A stretch of 64,000 bases of DNA from Micromonospora rifamycinica (GTDB lineage: Bacteria; Actinomycetota; Actinomycetes; Mycobacteriales; Micromonosporaceae). Location of the stretch: positions 3,782,001 through 3,846,000 of the forward strand of contig NZ_LT607752.1 in NCBI RefSeq assembly GCF_900090265.1, read 5' to 3'. Below the pieces are notes generated by a model. The model did not search any database and had not been told where the DNA came from. It worked only from the letters and a program-made list of their open reading frames with translations. Shown here piece by piece: positions 19,608 through 28,966 of this stretch. Both the position numbers and the translations under genes were made by a program. Numbering within the stretch: position 1 is the stretch's first letter; each line of letters begins with the position of its first letter.

Positions 19608-20834
19608 GTGGACGCCGACGCCCTCATCACCGCCGCGGTCGCGGCGGTCCGCGGCTCCGACGTACGCGACGCGGAGCGGAAGCTGGACCTGCTGGTGGTC
19701 GGCGGCGGCCCGGCGGGGGTCGGCGACGACGGCGGCCCGGCGGCGGTGGACGCCGCGCTGCGCGACCGGCTGGTCGCCGCCCTCGCCCGGCTCTGGCCGC
19801 GCGGCTGGCAGCCGACCGACGTGGCCCGGATCGTGACCCGCCGGCTCGGCGCACGCCCCGGCCGGCTGCTGGCCGACGCGCTCGCCGCCGACCGCGCGGC
19901 CCGGCCCGGCCCGGTGCCGCAGTGGTGGGACGACCAGTTGACCAGCCTGGACGCCCGGTTCCGCGGTGACGACGACGCCGGCCGGGCGGGCCGGGAGGGA
20001 ACGGACCGGATCACCGCGCTGCGCGACGGGGTCGAGATGCTGGCCCTGCTGACCGGGCTGCCGCCGGTCGCGGTGCTCCGCCCGCCGCCCGGCGGCTCCG
20101 GCGGCGCGACCGGGTCCGGGCCGAGCGGATCACGCGTCCTCGACCGGGTACGGGCGCTGCTGGCCAAGGCGGAGTCCACCACCTTCCCCGCCGAGGCGGA
20201 GGCGTTCACCGGCAAGGCCCAGGAGCTGATCGCCCGGCACAGCCTGGAACAGGCGCTGGTCGAGGCCACCGCCGCCCACCCGGACCGGCCCGGCGGGATC
20301 CGGATCGGCACCGACGCGCCGTACGCGGGGGCGAAGGCGCTGCTGGTGCAGGAGGTGGCGACGGCGAACCGGTGCGAGTCGGTCTGGTCGGACGACCTCG
20401 GCTTCGCCACCGTGCTCGGCTTCCCCGCCGACCTGGCGGCCGTGGAGCTGCTGCACACCTCGCTGCTGGTGCAGGCCACCGCCGCGATGCTGCGCGGACG
20501 CCGGGAACGCCGGGGCGGCGGCCGGCGCACCAGGGCCTACGACGAGGCGTTCCTGCACGCGTTCGCCCAGCGGATCGGCGAACGGCTGCGGGCCGCGACC
20601 GAGGAGGCGAGCCGGCAGGCGACGGCGGCCGCCGGGCCGGACCGGCTGCTCCCGGTGCTCGCCGCCCGTTCCGACGCGGTACGCGAGCGGATGGACACCC
20701 TCTTCCCCGGTGCCACCCGGGCCCGGCTCAACGTGCGGGACGTCGAAGGGTGGCAGTCCGGCACCGCCGCCGCCGACCGCGCCTCGCTGGCCGGGGACGC
20801 CCCGGCGAACCGGCCGCTGCCCGGCCGACGCTGA
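19608..20834 (+). CDS. DUF2786 domain protein
   Basis: 408 residues. The GTG at 19608 follows GAGGAAGG by 5 nt. The N-terminal 170 residues are Ala/Arg-rich and helical (WPRGWQPTDVARIVTRRLG). DUF2786 is recognisable from VLDRVRALLAKAESTTFPAEAEAFTGKAQELIARHSLEQAL (about 180-225). A later ATANRCESVWSDD and VELLHTSLLVQATAAM continue the family pattern. No membrane or signal sequence is present. The function is not known to me; similar proteins occur across actinobacteria. It is divergent from the DUF3152 gene. Confidence 0.85.
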   Translation: MDADALITAAVAAVRGSDVRDAERKLDLLVVGGGPAGVGDDGGPAAVDAALRDRLVAALARLWPRGWQPTDVARIVTRRLGARPGRLLADALAADRAARPGPVPQWWDDQLTSLDARFRGDDDAGRAGREGTDRITALRDGVEMLALLTGLPPVAVLRPPPGGSGGATGSGPSGSRVLDRVRALLAKAESTTFPAEAEAFTGKAQELIARHSLEQALVEATAAHPDRPGGIRIGTDAPYAGAKALLVQEVATANRCESVWSDDLGFATVLGFPADLAAVELLHTSLLVQATAAMLRGRRERRGGGRRTRAYDEAFLHAFAQRIGERLRAATEEASRQATAAAGPDRLLPVLAARSDAVRERMDTLFPGATRARLNVRDVEGWQSGTAAADRASLAGDAPANRPLPGRR

Positions 20835-20927
20835 CCCACCCGCCACGGGCCGGCCGACGCCGGGAAGACCGGCCCACCGGACACCGCCCGGCCCCCGGGC
20901 TCTGCGGGCCGGCCGCGTGGGGGTGAC

Positions 20928-21446
<519 letters not shown>

Positions 21447-21529
21447 CGACTTCCCCGTTTCGATGTGGCGGCGGTACCCCGGACACGATGCCGTACGACC
21501 CGGCGGGCCGACGGCGCACCCCCGACGCG

Positions 21530-21567
21530 CCGCACGCCGGACCGACGGCTGTCGGTCCGGCGTGCGG
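21530..21567. terminator. Strong terminator hairpin after the CsbD-like gene
   Basis: A perfect 17-bp stem (21530-21546 with 21551-21567) closes a GGCT tetraloop 12 nt beyond the stop of the leftward CsbD-like gene. Confidence 0.85.
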
Positions 21568-21578
21568 AAGGGCGTGGG

Positions 21579-21752
21579 TCAGCTCTTGAAGGCGTCCTTG
21601 ACCTTCTCGGCGGCCTGCTTGAGGCTGGACTTGGCCTGGTCGTTGCGACCCTCGGCCTCCAGGCGCTCGTTGTCGGTCGCCCGGCCCACACCCTCCTTGA
21701 TCTTGCCGGCGGTGTTCTCGGTCGTGTTTTCGATCTTGTCGTCGAATCCCAT
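21579..21752 (-). CDS. CsbD-like stress protein
   Basis: 57 residues from the ATG at 21752 with GGAGG 8 nt upstream; an upstream extension to 21830 is less likely. The sequence is a short, charged, helical CsbD family member, with DDKIENTTENTAGKIKEGVG then NERLEAEGRNDQAKSSLK. CsbD proteins accumulate under general stress; their molecular role is unclear. It is monocistronic with its own strong terminator. Confidence 0.9.
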   Translation of the reverse strand: MGFDDKIENTTENTAGKIKEGVGRATDNERLEAEGRNDQAKSSLKQAAEKVKDAFKS

Positions 21753-21918
21753 GAGAGCCTCCCGTACGAGCATGTCTTCCAACACCACCTGAACTACCCC
21801 CGACCCCCACCCCCAAAACTCCCGACCCACCGTCTTGCCGGGTCGATCAGGAGGTCTGCGTCACCCACCGCGGACCGTGGGCGGCCGTGGACCGCCCGAT
21901 CCGACACCGGCGGCCGGA

Positions 21919-24180
21919 TCACCGCAGAACGGTCGCCGGGAACCGGCGGAGGCGGAGGCTGTTGGCGACCACGAAGACCGACGAGAAGGCCATCGCCGCC
22001 CCGGCGATCATCGGGTTGAGCAGTCCGGCGGCGGCCAGCGGCAGGGCGGCCACGTTGTAGGCGAACGCCCAGAACAGGTTTCCCTTGATCACGGCGAGCG
22101 TGCGCCGGGAGAGCCGGATCGCGTCCACCGCGGCGACCAGGTCGCCCCGGACCAGGGTGAGGTCGGACGCCTCGATCGCCACGTCGGTGCCGGTGCCCAT
22201 GGCCAGCCCCAGGTCGGCCCGGGCCAGCGCGGCGGCGTCGTTGATCCCGTCGCCGACCATGGCGACCGTACGACCCTGCTCCTGGAGCCGGCGCACCTCG
22301 TCGACCTTGTCGGCCGGCAGCACCCCGGCGGTCACCCGGTCGATGCCCACCTCGGCGGCCACCGCCCGCGCGACGGTCGCGTTGTCCCCGGTGAGCAGCA
22401 CCGGAGTGAGGCCCAGGTCGCGCAGCGCGCCGATCGCCGCCCGGCTGGTGGGCCGGACCACGTCGGCGACCGCGAGGACGCCCCGGGCCTGCCCGGCCCA
22501 ACCCGCCACCACCGCCGTCCGACCGGCGGCCTCCGCCTCGGTCACCGCCCGGACCACCTCGTCCGGTACGTCCAGACCGCGCTCGCGGAGCAGCCTCGGC
22601 CGCCCGACGACCAGGTCGTGGCCGTCGACGGTGCCGGTGACGCCGAGCCCCTCGGCGGCGGCGAACCCGGTGACCGGCGGCAGTTCACCGGCCTCGGCGG
22701 CAGCGGTCGCCACCGCACGGGCGATCGGGTGCTCCGAGCCGGCCTCCACCGCCCCGGTGAGCCGGAGCAGTTCGGCCCGGTCCTGCCCCTCGGCGGGACG
22801 GACGTCGACCAGGGTCATCCGCCCGGTGGTGACCGTGCCGGTCTTGTCCAGCACCACCGTGTCGACCTGCCGGGTCGACTCCAGCACCTCCGGCCCCTTG
22901 ATCAGGATGCCGAGCTGGGCACCCCGCCCGGTGCCCACCAGCAGCGCGGTCGGGGTGGCCAGGCCGAGCGCGCACGGGCAGGCGATGATCAGCACCGCCA
23001 CGGCGGCGGTGAAGGCGGCGGTCGGGCCGGCGCCGGTCCCCAGCCACCAGCCCAGCGTGCCGACGGCCAACGCGATCACCACCGGCACGAACACCCCGGA
23101 GATCCGGTCGGCCAGCCGCTGCACGGCCGCCTTGCCGGTCTGCGCCGCCTCCACCAGCCGGGCCATCTGGGCGAGCTGGGTGTCCGCACCGACCCGGGTG
23201 GCGGTGACCACCAGCCGGCCGCCCGCGTTCACGGTGGCACCGGCCACCACGTCGCCGGGGCCGACCTCGACCGGGACCGACTCGCCGGTGAGCATGCTGG
23301 CGTCGACCGCCGAGGTGCCCTCCTCGACCCGCCCGTCGGTGGCGATCTTCTCCCCGGGCCGGACCACGAACCGGTCGCCCACCACGAGCTGGTCGACCGG
23401 GATCCGGGCTTCCACCCCACCGCGCAGCACGGCGACGTCCCGCGCGCCGAGTTCGAGCAGGGCACGCAGGGCCGCCCCGGCGGTCCGCTTGGACCGGGCC
23501 TCGAAGTAGCGGCCGGCGAGGAGGAACACGGTCACCCCGGCGGCGGTCTCCAGGTAGATGTTGCCGGTGCCGTCGGTGCGGGTCACGTCCAGCCGGAAGG
23601 GGTGGGTCATCCCGGGCGTCCCGGCGTCGCCGAGGAAGAGTGCCCACAGCGACCAGCCGAACGCGGCGAGGGTGCCGAGCGACACCAGGGTGTCCATGGT
23701 CGCCGCGCCGTGCCGCAGGTTGGTCCAGGCCGCCCGGTGGAACGGCAGTCCGCCGTACGCCACCACCGGGGCGGCCAGGGTCAGCGACAGCCACTGCCAG
23801 TAGGTGAACTGCCAGGCCGGCACCATCGCCAGCACGATCACCGGCACGGTCAGCACGGCCGACACCCGCAGCCGGGTACGCAGGGCGGCCAGCGCGTCCA
23901 CCGGTTCGCCGGCCGGTTCCGCCCCGGCCGGGGCGGGCGGCGGCGGCACGACGGCGGTGTAGCCGGTCTTCTCGACGGTGGCGATCAGGTCGTCCGGGGT
24001 GATCCGGTCGGCGTACCGGACGGTGGCCTTCTCGGTGGCGTAGTTGACGCTCGCCTCGACCCCGTCCATCCGGTTGAGCTTCTTCTCGATCCGGGCGGCG
24101 CAGGACGCGCAGGTCATGCCGCCGATGGCGAGTTCGATCAGGTGCGGGGCGGTGGGCGGGTTGCTCGTGGTGGGGGTCAT
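21919..24180 (-). CDS. copA: CopA, copper-exporting P1B-type ATPase
   Basis: 753 residues. The N-terminal metal-binding domain has [15 protein letters not shown] (about 19-33). The membrane core holds the CPC motif ([15 protein letters not shown], near 400). The catalytic Asp lies in DKTGTVTTG, the SEHPIARAV motif is present, and the hinge is [12 protein letters not shown]. These are P1B-1 (monovalent copper) features. It pumps Cu(I) out of the cytoplasm. It is the last gene of copZ - small membrane protein - copA, overlapping the middle gene by 4 nt, under the CsoR operators. Confidence 0.95.
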   Translation of the reverse strand: MTPTTSNPPTAPHLIELAIGGMTCASCAARIEKKLNRMDGVEASVNYATEKATVRYADRITPDDLIATVEKTGYTAVVPPPPAPAGAEPAGEPVDALAALRTRLRVSAVLTVPVIVLAMVPAWQFTYWQWLSLTLAAPVVAYGGLPFHRAAWTNLRHGAATMDTLVSLGTLAAFGWSLWALFLGDAGTPGMTHPFRLDVTRTDGTGNIYLETAAGVTVFLLAGRYFEARSKRTAGAALRALLELGARDVAVLRGGVEARIPVDQLVVGDRFVVRPGEKIATDGRVEEGTSAVDASMLTGESVPVEVGPGDVVAGATVNAGGRLVVTATRVGADTQLAQMARLVEAAQTGKAAVQRLADRISGVFVPVVIALAVGTLGWWLGTGAGPTAAFTAAVAVLIIACPCALGLATPTALLVGTGRGAQLGILIKGPEVLESTRQVDTVVLDKTGTVTTGRMTLVDVRPAEGQDRAELLRLTGAVEAGSEHPIARAVATAAAEAGELPPVTGFAAAEGLGVTGTVDGHDLVVGRPRLLRERGLDVPDEVVRAVTEAEAAGRTAVVAGWAGQARGVLAVADVVRPTSRAAIGALRDLGLTPVLLTGDNATVARAVAAEVGIDRVTAGVLPADKVDEVRRLQEQGRTVAMVGDGINDAAALARADLGLAMGTGTDVAIEASDLTLVRGDLVAAVDAIRLSRRTLAVIKGNLFWAFAYNVAALPLAAAGLLNPMIAGAAMAFSSVFVVANSLRLRRFPATVLR

Positions 24181-24404
24181 CGCGGCGCCTCCGGTCGACC
24201 GTGCGGGTGCCCGGGGCCGTCGGTGCCGGTCGGCGTCGGGCGGGGGACGTCGGTGACGGTGGGGGACGCCGGGGTGTGCGCGGGGTCGTGGCGGGTGTCG
24301 GCGGGTGGCGCGACGGGGCCGGCCAGCTGACCGCCCCCGTACGCCGCGCCGAACACCGCCGCGAGCAGGAGGGCGAAGCCGCCCAGCCTGGTCGCCGTGT
24401 TCAT
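24177..24404 (-). CDS. Small membrane-anchored protein within the copper operon
   Basis: 75 residues from the ATG at 24404. One hydrophobic N-terminal helix ([22 protein letters not shown]) is followed by a Pro/Thr-rich, probably extracytoplasmic tail with a few His ([19 protein letters not shown]). It overlaps copA by 4 nt and follows copZ by 34 nt, so it is clearly an operon member. Longer relatives with an added periplasmic-type domain occur, as I recall, in other actinomycete copper operons; this copy looks short. A copper-delivery or sensing role is a guess. Confidence 0.7.
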   Translation of the reverse strand: MNTATRLGGFALLLAAVFGAAYGGGQLAGPVAPPADTRHDPAHTPASPTVTDVPRPTPTGTDGPGHPHGRPEAPR

Positions 24405-24438
24405 CGGTCCACCCCGGTCTCCCGCCGCGACCGCCCGG

Positions 24439-24645
24439 TCACGCCTCGACGAGGTCGTAGCCGGCCTCGTCGACGGCGGCCCGCACGTCACCGGTGTCCA
24501 ACGGACCGGCGCTGGTGACGGTCACCCGGCCGGAGGCCAGGTCCACCTGCACCTCGGTCACCCCGTCCAGCGCGGCCAGTTCGGCGCTCACCGCACTGAC
24601 GCAGTGCCCGCAGGTCATGCCCTTCACCTGGTAGTTCGTGATCAT
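24439..24645 (-). CDS. copZ: CopZ-like copper chaperone
   Basis: 68 residues from the ATG at 24645 with GGAGGGA upstream. It is a single heavy-metal-associated domain with the GMTCGHC motif (Cys12 and Cys15) and the expected beta-alpha-beta order. It carries Cu(I) to CopA. It is the first gene after the CsoR-type operator at 24673-24687. Confidence 0.95.
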   Translation of the reverse strand: MITNYQVKGMTCGHCVSAVSAELAALDGVTEVQVDLASGRVTVTSAGPLDTGDVRAAVDEAGYDLVEA

Positions 24646-24672
24646 GGCGTGCTCCCTCCCTCTCCTCCAATA

Positions 24673-24687
24673 TACCCCCCAGGGGTA
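24673..24687 (-). promoter_or_regulatory. CsoR-type operator for copZ-copA
   Basis: The 15-bp palindrome TACCCC-CCA-GGGGTA matches the known CsoR consensus. On the minus strand TATATT (24669-24674) fits a -10 box touching the operator edge, so bound CsoR would block the copZ promoter. The -35 is not clear. Confidence 0.88.
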
Positions 24688-24708
24688 CCCTGCCCGACGA
24701 CCGTAACA

Positions 24709-24723
24709 TACCCCCCGGGGGTA
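24709..24723 (+). promoter_or_regulatory. CsoR-type operator for csoR itself
   Basis: The 15-bp palindrome TACCCC-CCG-GGGGTA overlaps TAGGCT (24722-24727), a good -10 box for csoR. Transcription should start near 24734, so the csoR message is leaderless or nearly so. Autorepression by CsoR is the natural reading. Confidence 0.88.
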
Positions 24724-24739
24724 GGCTATCGTGGTGGCC

Positions 24740-25039
24740 ATGACCACACCGAGCAACCCCGTCCGGGGCTACACCGCCAGCAAGGACCAGCTGCTCGCGC
24801 GGCTGCGCCGCGTGGAGGGGCAGGTCCGGGGCATCGAGAAGATGGTCGACGACGACCGGTACTGCATCGACGTGCTCACCCAGATCTCCGCCGTCCAGGC
24901 CGCCCTGGACAAGGTCGCCCTCGGCCTGCTCGACGGCCACGCCCGGCACTGCATGCACGAGGGGGCCGCCGAGGGCCGGGCCGACGAGATGGCCGCCGAG
25001 ATGATGGCCGCCGTCGGCCGGCTGATGAAGCGCGGCTGA
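24740..25039 (+). CDS. csoR: CsoR, copper-sensing repressor
   Basis: About 99 residues from ATG 24740; in-frame GTGs at 24731 and 24734 are possible leaderless starts. It is an all-helical DUF156 protein with the Cu(I) ligands Cys42, His67 and Cys71 at the exact spacing (25 and 4) of classic CsoR, and RLRRVEGQVRGIEKM for DNA contact. It releases its operators when it binds Cu(I). Two perfect operators lie in the 94-bp region shared with copZ. Confidence 0.96.
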   Translation: MTTPSNPVRGYTASKDQLLARLRRVEGQVRGIEKMVDDDRYCIDVLTQISAVQAALDKVALGLLDGHARHCMHEGAAEGRADEMAAEMMAAVGRLMKRG

Positions 25040-25207
25040 CCCGCCGCGGCCGGGGGTGAACGCACCCCTCGGCATACCGTGGGCAGGGCTAACCCGGCGG
25101 GCCGGGGTGGTGGCTACCATCGTCCGACGACGACCGCCGCCCGCGGGATGAACCGGTCGGCCGGCCGACCGGTATCCCGTCCCGGACCGTTGGGAGAACT
25201 CGCACGC

Positions 25208-26551
25208 ATGGGCGCCGACCACACCCGTACCGCTCCGTCCACCCCGCCCCGGGTGCGGCGGATACTCGTCCTGACGGTGGTTCCGCTCATCGTCGTCACG
25301 GTGGTCGCCACGCTGCTGCTCTGGCCGGGCGAGACCCGGCGGATCGACCAGGGCGAGCAGGTGCCCCGCCACCACGGCACGGTGACCCGGGTGGTGACCG
25401 AACCCTGCCCGCCCGCGCCGGAGACCCCCGACGGGCCGTCCGGGGCGGACGCCGGCCCGTGCGGCACGGTGACGGTCGCCGTCGAGCAGGGGCCGGACAG
25501 CGGTGAGCAGGTCGAGACGCCGGTCCCGTCCGGGCCGGGGGCACCGACGGTGGCCGTCGGTGACGAGGTGGTGCTGGTCGCGCTGACCGACCCGACCGAC
25601 CCGGTGGCGGTCAGCTACCACATCGCCGAGCACCAGCGGGGTACGCCGCTGCTCTGGCTGGTCGCCCTGTTCGCGGCGGCGATCGTGGCGTTCGGCCGGC
25701 TCCGTGGGCTGGCCGCCCTGGCCGGTCTCGGCGCCAGCTTCGCCATCCTGCTGACCTTCGTGGTGCCGGGCATCTCCGCCGGGGGCGCACCGCTGCCCAT
25801 CGCGATCACCGGCGCCGCGCTGATCATGTTCGTGGTGCTGTACCTGACCCACGGGATCACCGCGCAGACCTCGGTGGCGGTCCTCGGCACCCTGGGCAGC
25901 CTGGTGCTGACCGGGGTCCTGGGCACGCTGGCCACCGCCGCCACCCACCTGACCGGGTACGGCAGCGAGGAGGCCACCACGCTGTCGATGTACCAGCGCG
26001 ACGTGGACCTGCACGGCCTGCTGCTGGCCGGGATCATCATCGGCTCGCTCGGCGTGCTGGACGACGTGACCGTCACCCAGGCGGCCACCGTCACCGAGTT
26101 GGCCCACGCCAATCCCGGGCTCTCCCGGTTGCAGCTCTACCGGGCCGCCACCCGGGTCGGCCGGGCGCACATCGCCTCCACGGTGAACACCATCGTGCTG
26201 GCGTACGCGGGGGCTTCGCTGCCGCTGCTGCTCCTGCTCACCGCCGACAGCCGGCCGCTGGGGCAGATCCTCACCAGCGAGTTCCTGGCCCAGGAGATCG
26301 TCCGGAGCGCGGTGGCCACCCTCGGGCTGGTGGCGGCGGTGCCGCTGACGACCGGGCTGGCCGCGCTGGTCACCACCGCCGGCCGCGGCCCCGCCGACGC
26401 CGCCGCGGCCGGGCCGCCGCCCACCCCGCGCCCGGCTCCCGACCGGGCCGAGGCGTGGCAGGCGCTGGGCGCGCCCCGACCCGGCGGACCGTCCACCCCG
26501 GCCCCCGCCCGGTGGGCGGATCCGGAGGGGAACACGGAAGCGGCATGGTGA
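25208..26551 (+). CDS. YibE/F family multi-spanning membrane protein
   Basis: 447 residues from the ATG at 25208. An N-terminal helix (about 20-40) leads to an external domain with Cys (TEPCPPAPE, AGPCGT). Then come about seven membrane helices (145-410) with the family signatures GITAQTSVAVLGT and GSLGVLDDVTVTQAA. The Pro-rich tail is cytoplasmic or disordered. The family is a putative transporter with no settled substrate. TACCAT at 25115-25120 could be a -10 box. It is separated from csoR by 168 bp and is probably transcribed alone. Confidence 0.87.
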   Translation: MGADHTRTAPSTPPRVRRILVLTVVPLIVVTVVATLLLWPGETRRIDQGEQVPRHHGTVTRVVTEPCPPAPETPDGPSGADAGPCGTVTVAVEQGPDSGEQVETPVPSGPGAPTVAVGDEVVLVALTDPTDPVAVSYHIAEHQRGTPLLWLVALFAAAIVAFGRLRGLAALAGLGASFAILLTFVVPGISAGGAPLPIAITGAALIMFVVLYLTHGITAQTSVAVLGTLGSLVLTGVLGTLATAATHLTGYGSEEATTLSMYQRDVDLHGLLLAGIIIGSLGVLDDVTVTQAATVTELAHANPGLSRLQLYRAATRVGRAHIASTVNTIVLAYAGASLPLLLLLTADSRPLGQILTSEFLAQEIVRSAVATLGLVAAVPLTTGLAALVTTAGRGPADAAAAGPPPTPRPAPDRAEAWQALGAPRPGGPSTPAPARWADPEGNTEAAW

Positions 26552-26622
26552 CACTCCGCTTCGTGACCGGAGGCGGGGTCACCACTGTCGATCCCGCCGC
26601 TGGTCACCGGCCGCTATCGGGA

Positions 26623-26634
26623 AAATACGTATTT
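26623..26634. promoter_or_regulatory. AT-rich 12-bp palindrome upstream of the riboswitch
   Basis: AAATACGTATTT is a perfect palindrome and one of the most AT-rich stretches in the window. It lies about 60 bp before the riboswitch. It could be a regulator site or part of the promoter; no regulator is adjacent. Confidence 0.4.
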
Positions 26635-26684
26635 CGCCGGGTTGTGGCCGTAGATTCCTGCTACGACTCTCGGGTAACCTCGCT

Positions 26685-26845
26685 GCCGGTCACCGCCGAA
26701 GGCGCCCACCGGCGCCAGCGGGGCCACCGCCCAATCGCCGTACGGCGAGCCGGGGAACCGAGCACCTGGGGTGAATCCGCGCCAGCGGTAGGGGCCACTT
26801 CCGTCCCGAACCCGTCAGCTAACCCGGTCGGCGGTCGACGGAAGG
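26685..26845 (+). promoter_or_regulatory. ydaO-type c-di-AMP riboswitch
   Basis: The leader carries the conserved blocks of the ydaO/yuaA class in order: CCGGGGAACC (about 26750), ACCTGGGGTGAATCCGC (about 26765), and CCCGAACCCGTCAGCTAACC (about 26807), followed by a GGCGGTCGACGGAAGG closing segment that runs into the ribosome site of the gene at 26853. In actinobacteria this class typically sits before cell-wall hydrolase and resuscitation genes and turns them down when c-di-AMP is high. Boundaries are approximate. A covariance-model search would settle them. Confidence 0.9.
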
Positions 26846-26852
26846 GAAAACT

Positions 26853-27878
26853 GTGACGGCACCCCTACGCCGCTGGCTGACGCCGGCAGTGGCCGTGCTC
26901 GCCGCCCTGGCGATCGTCGCCGGGCCCACCGCCGCCCCCGCGACGGCGGCACCCAACGCACCCTCCCCCTCGGGCCACGAGGAGGACGAGGAGCCGAAGC
27001 TGCTCACCGACGTCATCGAGGCCACCAACCGGGAGTACTCGGCGGCGAAGAACCGGCTGGAGAAGTCCAAGAAGCGCCAGCTCGAGTACGCCATCGAGGT
27101 GGAGAAGGCCGAGCAGGAGCTGACCGCGCTGGCCCCGCAGGTCAACGAGATCGCCGCCCAGTCGTACCGGACGGGTCGGGTCGGCGCGGTCGCCGCCCTG
27201 CTGGAGAGCGACGCCCCGGACGCCTTCGTCCGGCGGGCCGCCGCCCTGGACGAGCTGAACATGGTCAACGCCGGCAAGCTGGCCGAGGTCAACGAGGTGA
27301 GGACCCGGGCCGAGAAGGCCAAGCTCGCCGTCGACGCCGAGGTCCGTGAGCAGCAGAAGCAGACCAACCTGATGGCCAAGAAGAAGACCGAGGCGGACAA
27401 GGCACTGGCCCTGGTCGGTGGCCGGGGCTTCACCGGCGGCCTGGTCGACGCCACCTCGCCGGTGGCCCGCATCGCGCCGGGCCAGACGGCCGACGGCGAC
27501 TGGCGTGCCGAGTCGTGCAGCGAGAACGACCCGACCACGTCCGGTTGCATCACCCCGCGCACGTTGCACATGTACAAGGAGGTCAAGCGGGCCGGCTTCA
27601 ACCGGTTCGTCGGCTGCTACCGTCCCGGTGGTCCCTGGGAGCACCCCAAGGGCAAGGCGTGTGACTGGTCGTTGCAGAAGAGCGGCTTCAGCCCGTGGCA
27701 CAACAACGACACCCGGATGTACGGCAACAACCTCGCCGCGTTCCTGCTCCGCAACGCGGACCGGCTGGGCATCTACTACGTGATCTGGAACCGGCAGATC
27801 TGGTTCCCGGCCAACGGATGGAGTTCCTACTCCGGCCCGTCCAACCACACCGACCACGTACACGTGTCCCTGTTGTAG
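26853..27878 (+). CDS. Secreted coiled-coil protein with ARB-07466-like C-terminal domain
   Basis: 341 residues from a GTG with AAGGGA upstream. Residues 1-33 are a signal peptide (PATAA cleavage region). Residues 48-190 form a long coiled coil like the helical domains of NlpC/P60-type wall hydrolases (RLEKSKKRQLEYAIEVEKAEQELTAL region). Residues 215-341 are a small globular domain with Cys at CSEND, GCITPR, VGCYRP and KACDW and an ending NHTDHVHVSLL, matching ARB-07466-type domains. No NlpC catalytic triad is visible. The riboswitch ties it to c-di-AMP and so to wall or osmotic state. It ends 66 bp before a strong terminator. Confidence 0.88.
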   Translation: MTAPLRRWLTPAVAVLAALAIVAGPTAAPATAAPNAPSPSGHEEDEEPKLLTDVIEATNREYSAAKNRLEKSKKRQLEYAIEVEKAEQELTALAPQVNEIAAQSYRTGRVGAVAALLESDAPDAFVRRAAALDELNMVNAGKLAEVNEVRTRAEKAKLAVDAEVREQQKQTNLMAKKKTEADKALALVGGRGFTGGLVDATSPVARIAPGQTADGDWRAESCSENDPTTSGCITPRTLHMYKEVKRAGFNRFVGCYRPGGPWEHPKGKACDWSLQKSGFSPWHNNDTRMYGNNLAAFLLRNADRLGIYYVIWNRQIWFPANGWSSYSGPSNHTDHVHVSLL

Positions 27879-27943
27879 CGACGCGACGACGCGGCATCCG
27901 AATCCCGGACACCGCGTCCTCGACCCGGTGGGTCGAGCGAGCA

Positions 27944-27990
27944 CTCACGGCGGAGGCCGCCCGGTCGAACCGGGCGGCCTCCGCCGTGAG
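27944..27990. terminator. Long convergent terminator hairpin
   Basis: A perfect 22-bp stem (27944-27965 with 27969-27990) with a 3-nt CGA loop separates the secreted-protein gene and the convergent carbonic anhydrase gene. It is the longest perfect GC hairpin among the terminators here. Confidence 0.88.
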
Positions 27991-28012
27991 CGGGTCTCGG
28001 CCGGACGGCCGT

Positions 28013-28074
28013 CGACGGGCGTGCCCCAGCCGGCGACGGCCGGCGACGGGCGTGCCTCAGCCGGCGACGGCCGC
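28013..28074. repeat. 31-bp tandem duplication over the end of the carbonic anhydrase gene
   Basis: Units at 28013-28043 and 28044-28074 differ at only two positions. The second copy contains the TCA (28057-28059) that is the stop codon of the leftward carbonic anhydrase gene; in the first copy that position reads CCA. The first copy therefore lies wholly beyond the gene. Confidence 0.88.
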
Positions 28075-28746
28075 CGGAGCGGCGTCGGCACCCGCCGGCA
28101 CCACGGCAGGCCCGGGGACGGCGGCGGTGAGGGCGGCCGGAGCGTGCGCCGGGGCCACCTGGCGGACCTCACCGGCGGCGAGCCGGTAGGACATGCCGAC
28201 CACCGCGCACCGCCCGGCGGCCACCTCGGCGGCGATCACCGGCGAGTTGCCGAGCAGCACCTCGACGGTCTGCGCGATGTGGATGTCGACGATCCCGTCG
28301 ATGTCGTGCACCCCCTGCTGGGCCGCCCGGCGCAGGCTCGGCCCGACGGCGGCGACCACCGAGTAGAGGTGCCCCGGGGGCTGGGTGCCGGTGCGGGCCG
28401 CCTCCCGGGCGGCCTGTACCGCACCGCAGGAGTCGTGCCCGAGCACCACCACCAGCGGCGTGCCCAGGACGGTCACCGCGTACTCGACGCTGCCGAGCAC
28501 CTCGGGGCCGGCGGTGTGCCCGGCGGTCCGGACCACGAAGAGGTCACCCAGACCCCGGTCGAAGATGATCTCGGCGGCGAGCCGGGAGTCGGAGCAGCCG
28601 ACGATGACCGCGAAGGGGTGCTGGCCGTCGGCGACGGCCGCCCGGTGGACCGCGCCCTGGTTGGGGTGGCGGGGCTCACCGGCGACGAAACGCCGGTTGC
28701 CGGCCTGCAACTCGGCCAGCGCCTGGGTCGGAGTGATCGGGCCCAT
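28057..28746 (-). CDS. Beta-class carbonic anhydrase
   Basis: 229 residues. The zinc ligands and catalytic dyad are clear: Cys51 with Asp53 and Arg55 (GCSDSR), and His104 with Cys107 (GHDSCGAV). It interconverts CO2 and bicarbonate in the cytoplasm. After about residue 185 the sequence becomes Ala/Pro-rich (PAHAPAALTAAVPGPAVV) and is probably a disordered tail, not part of the fold. It is monocistronic. Confidence 0.94.
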   Translation of the reverse strand: MGPITPTQALAELQAGNRRFVAGEPRHPNQGAVHRAAVADGQHPFAVIVGCSDSRLAAEIIFDRGLGDLFVVRTAGHTAGPEVLGSVEYAVTVLGTPLVVVLGHDSCGAVQAAREAARTGTQPPGHLYSVVAAVGPSLRRAAQQGVHDIDGIVDIHIAQTVEVLLGNSPVIAAEVAAGRCAVVGMSYRLAAGEVRQVAPAHAPAALTAAVPGPAVVPAGADAAPAAVAG

Positions 28747-28953
28747 TGCCTCACCTCGGTCCGGAATCGTGCCTGCTCACGCCGGCCGGCGGCACCGACG
28801 GCCGTGTTCCCACGGTCACACGCAGCTAAAGGTACGTCAAGATTTCGTGATACACGTTTCAGGCTTTGGTCGCAGCGATGTCGGCGGCGGGTCGACAGCC
28901 GGCCGGGACGGACGCGAACGCCGGCCGACGGCGGGTTCCCCGCGCTCGGGCCA

Positions 28954-28959
28954 TACGAT
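28954..28959 (+). promoter_or_regulatory. -10 box of a leaderless gene
   Basis: TACGAT ends 7 nt before the ATG at 28967. With no Shine-Dalgarno sequence present, this spacing predicts transcription starting on or next to the A of the start codon. Confidence 0.6.
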
Positions 28960-28966
28960 GACCGGT

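Noticed and set aside
21835-24330. 831-residue plus-strand reading opposite copA
   Set aside because: CopA has all its catalytic motifs on the minus strand, and the plus-strand product has no domain.
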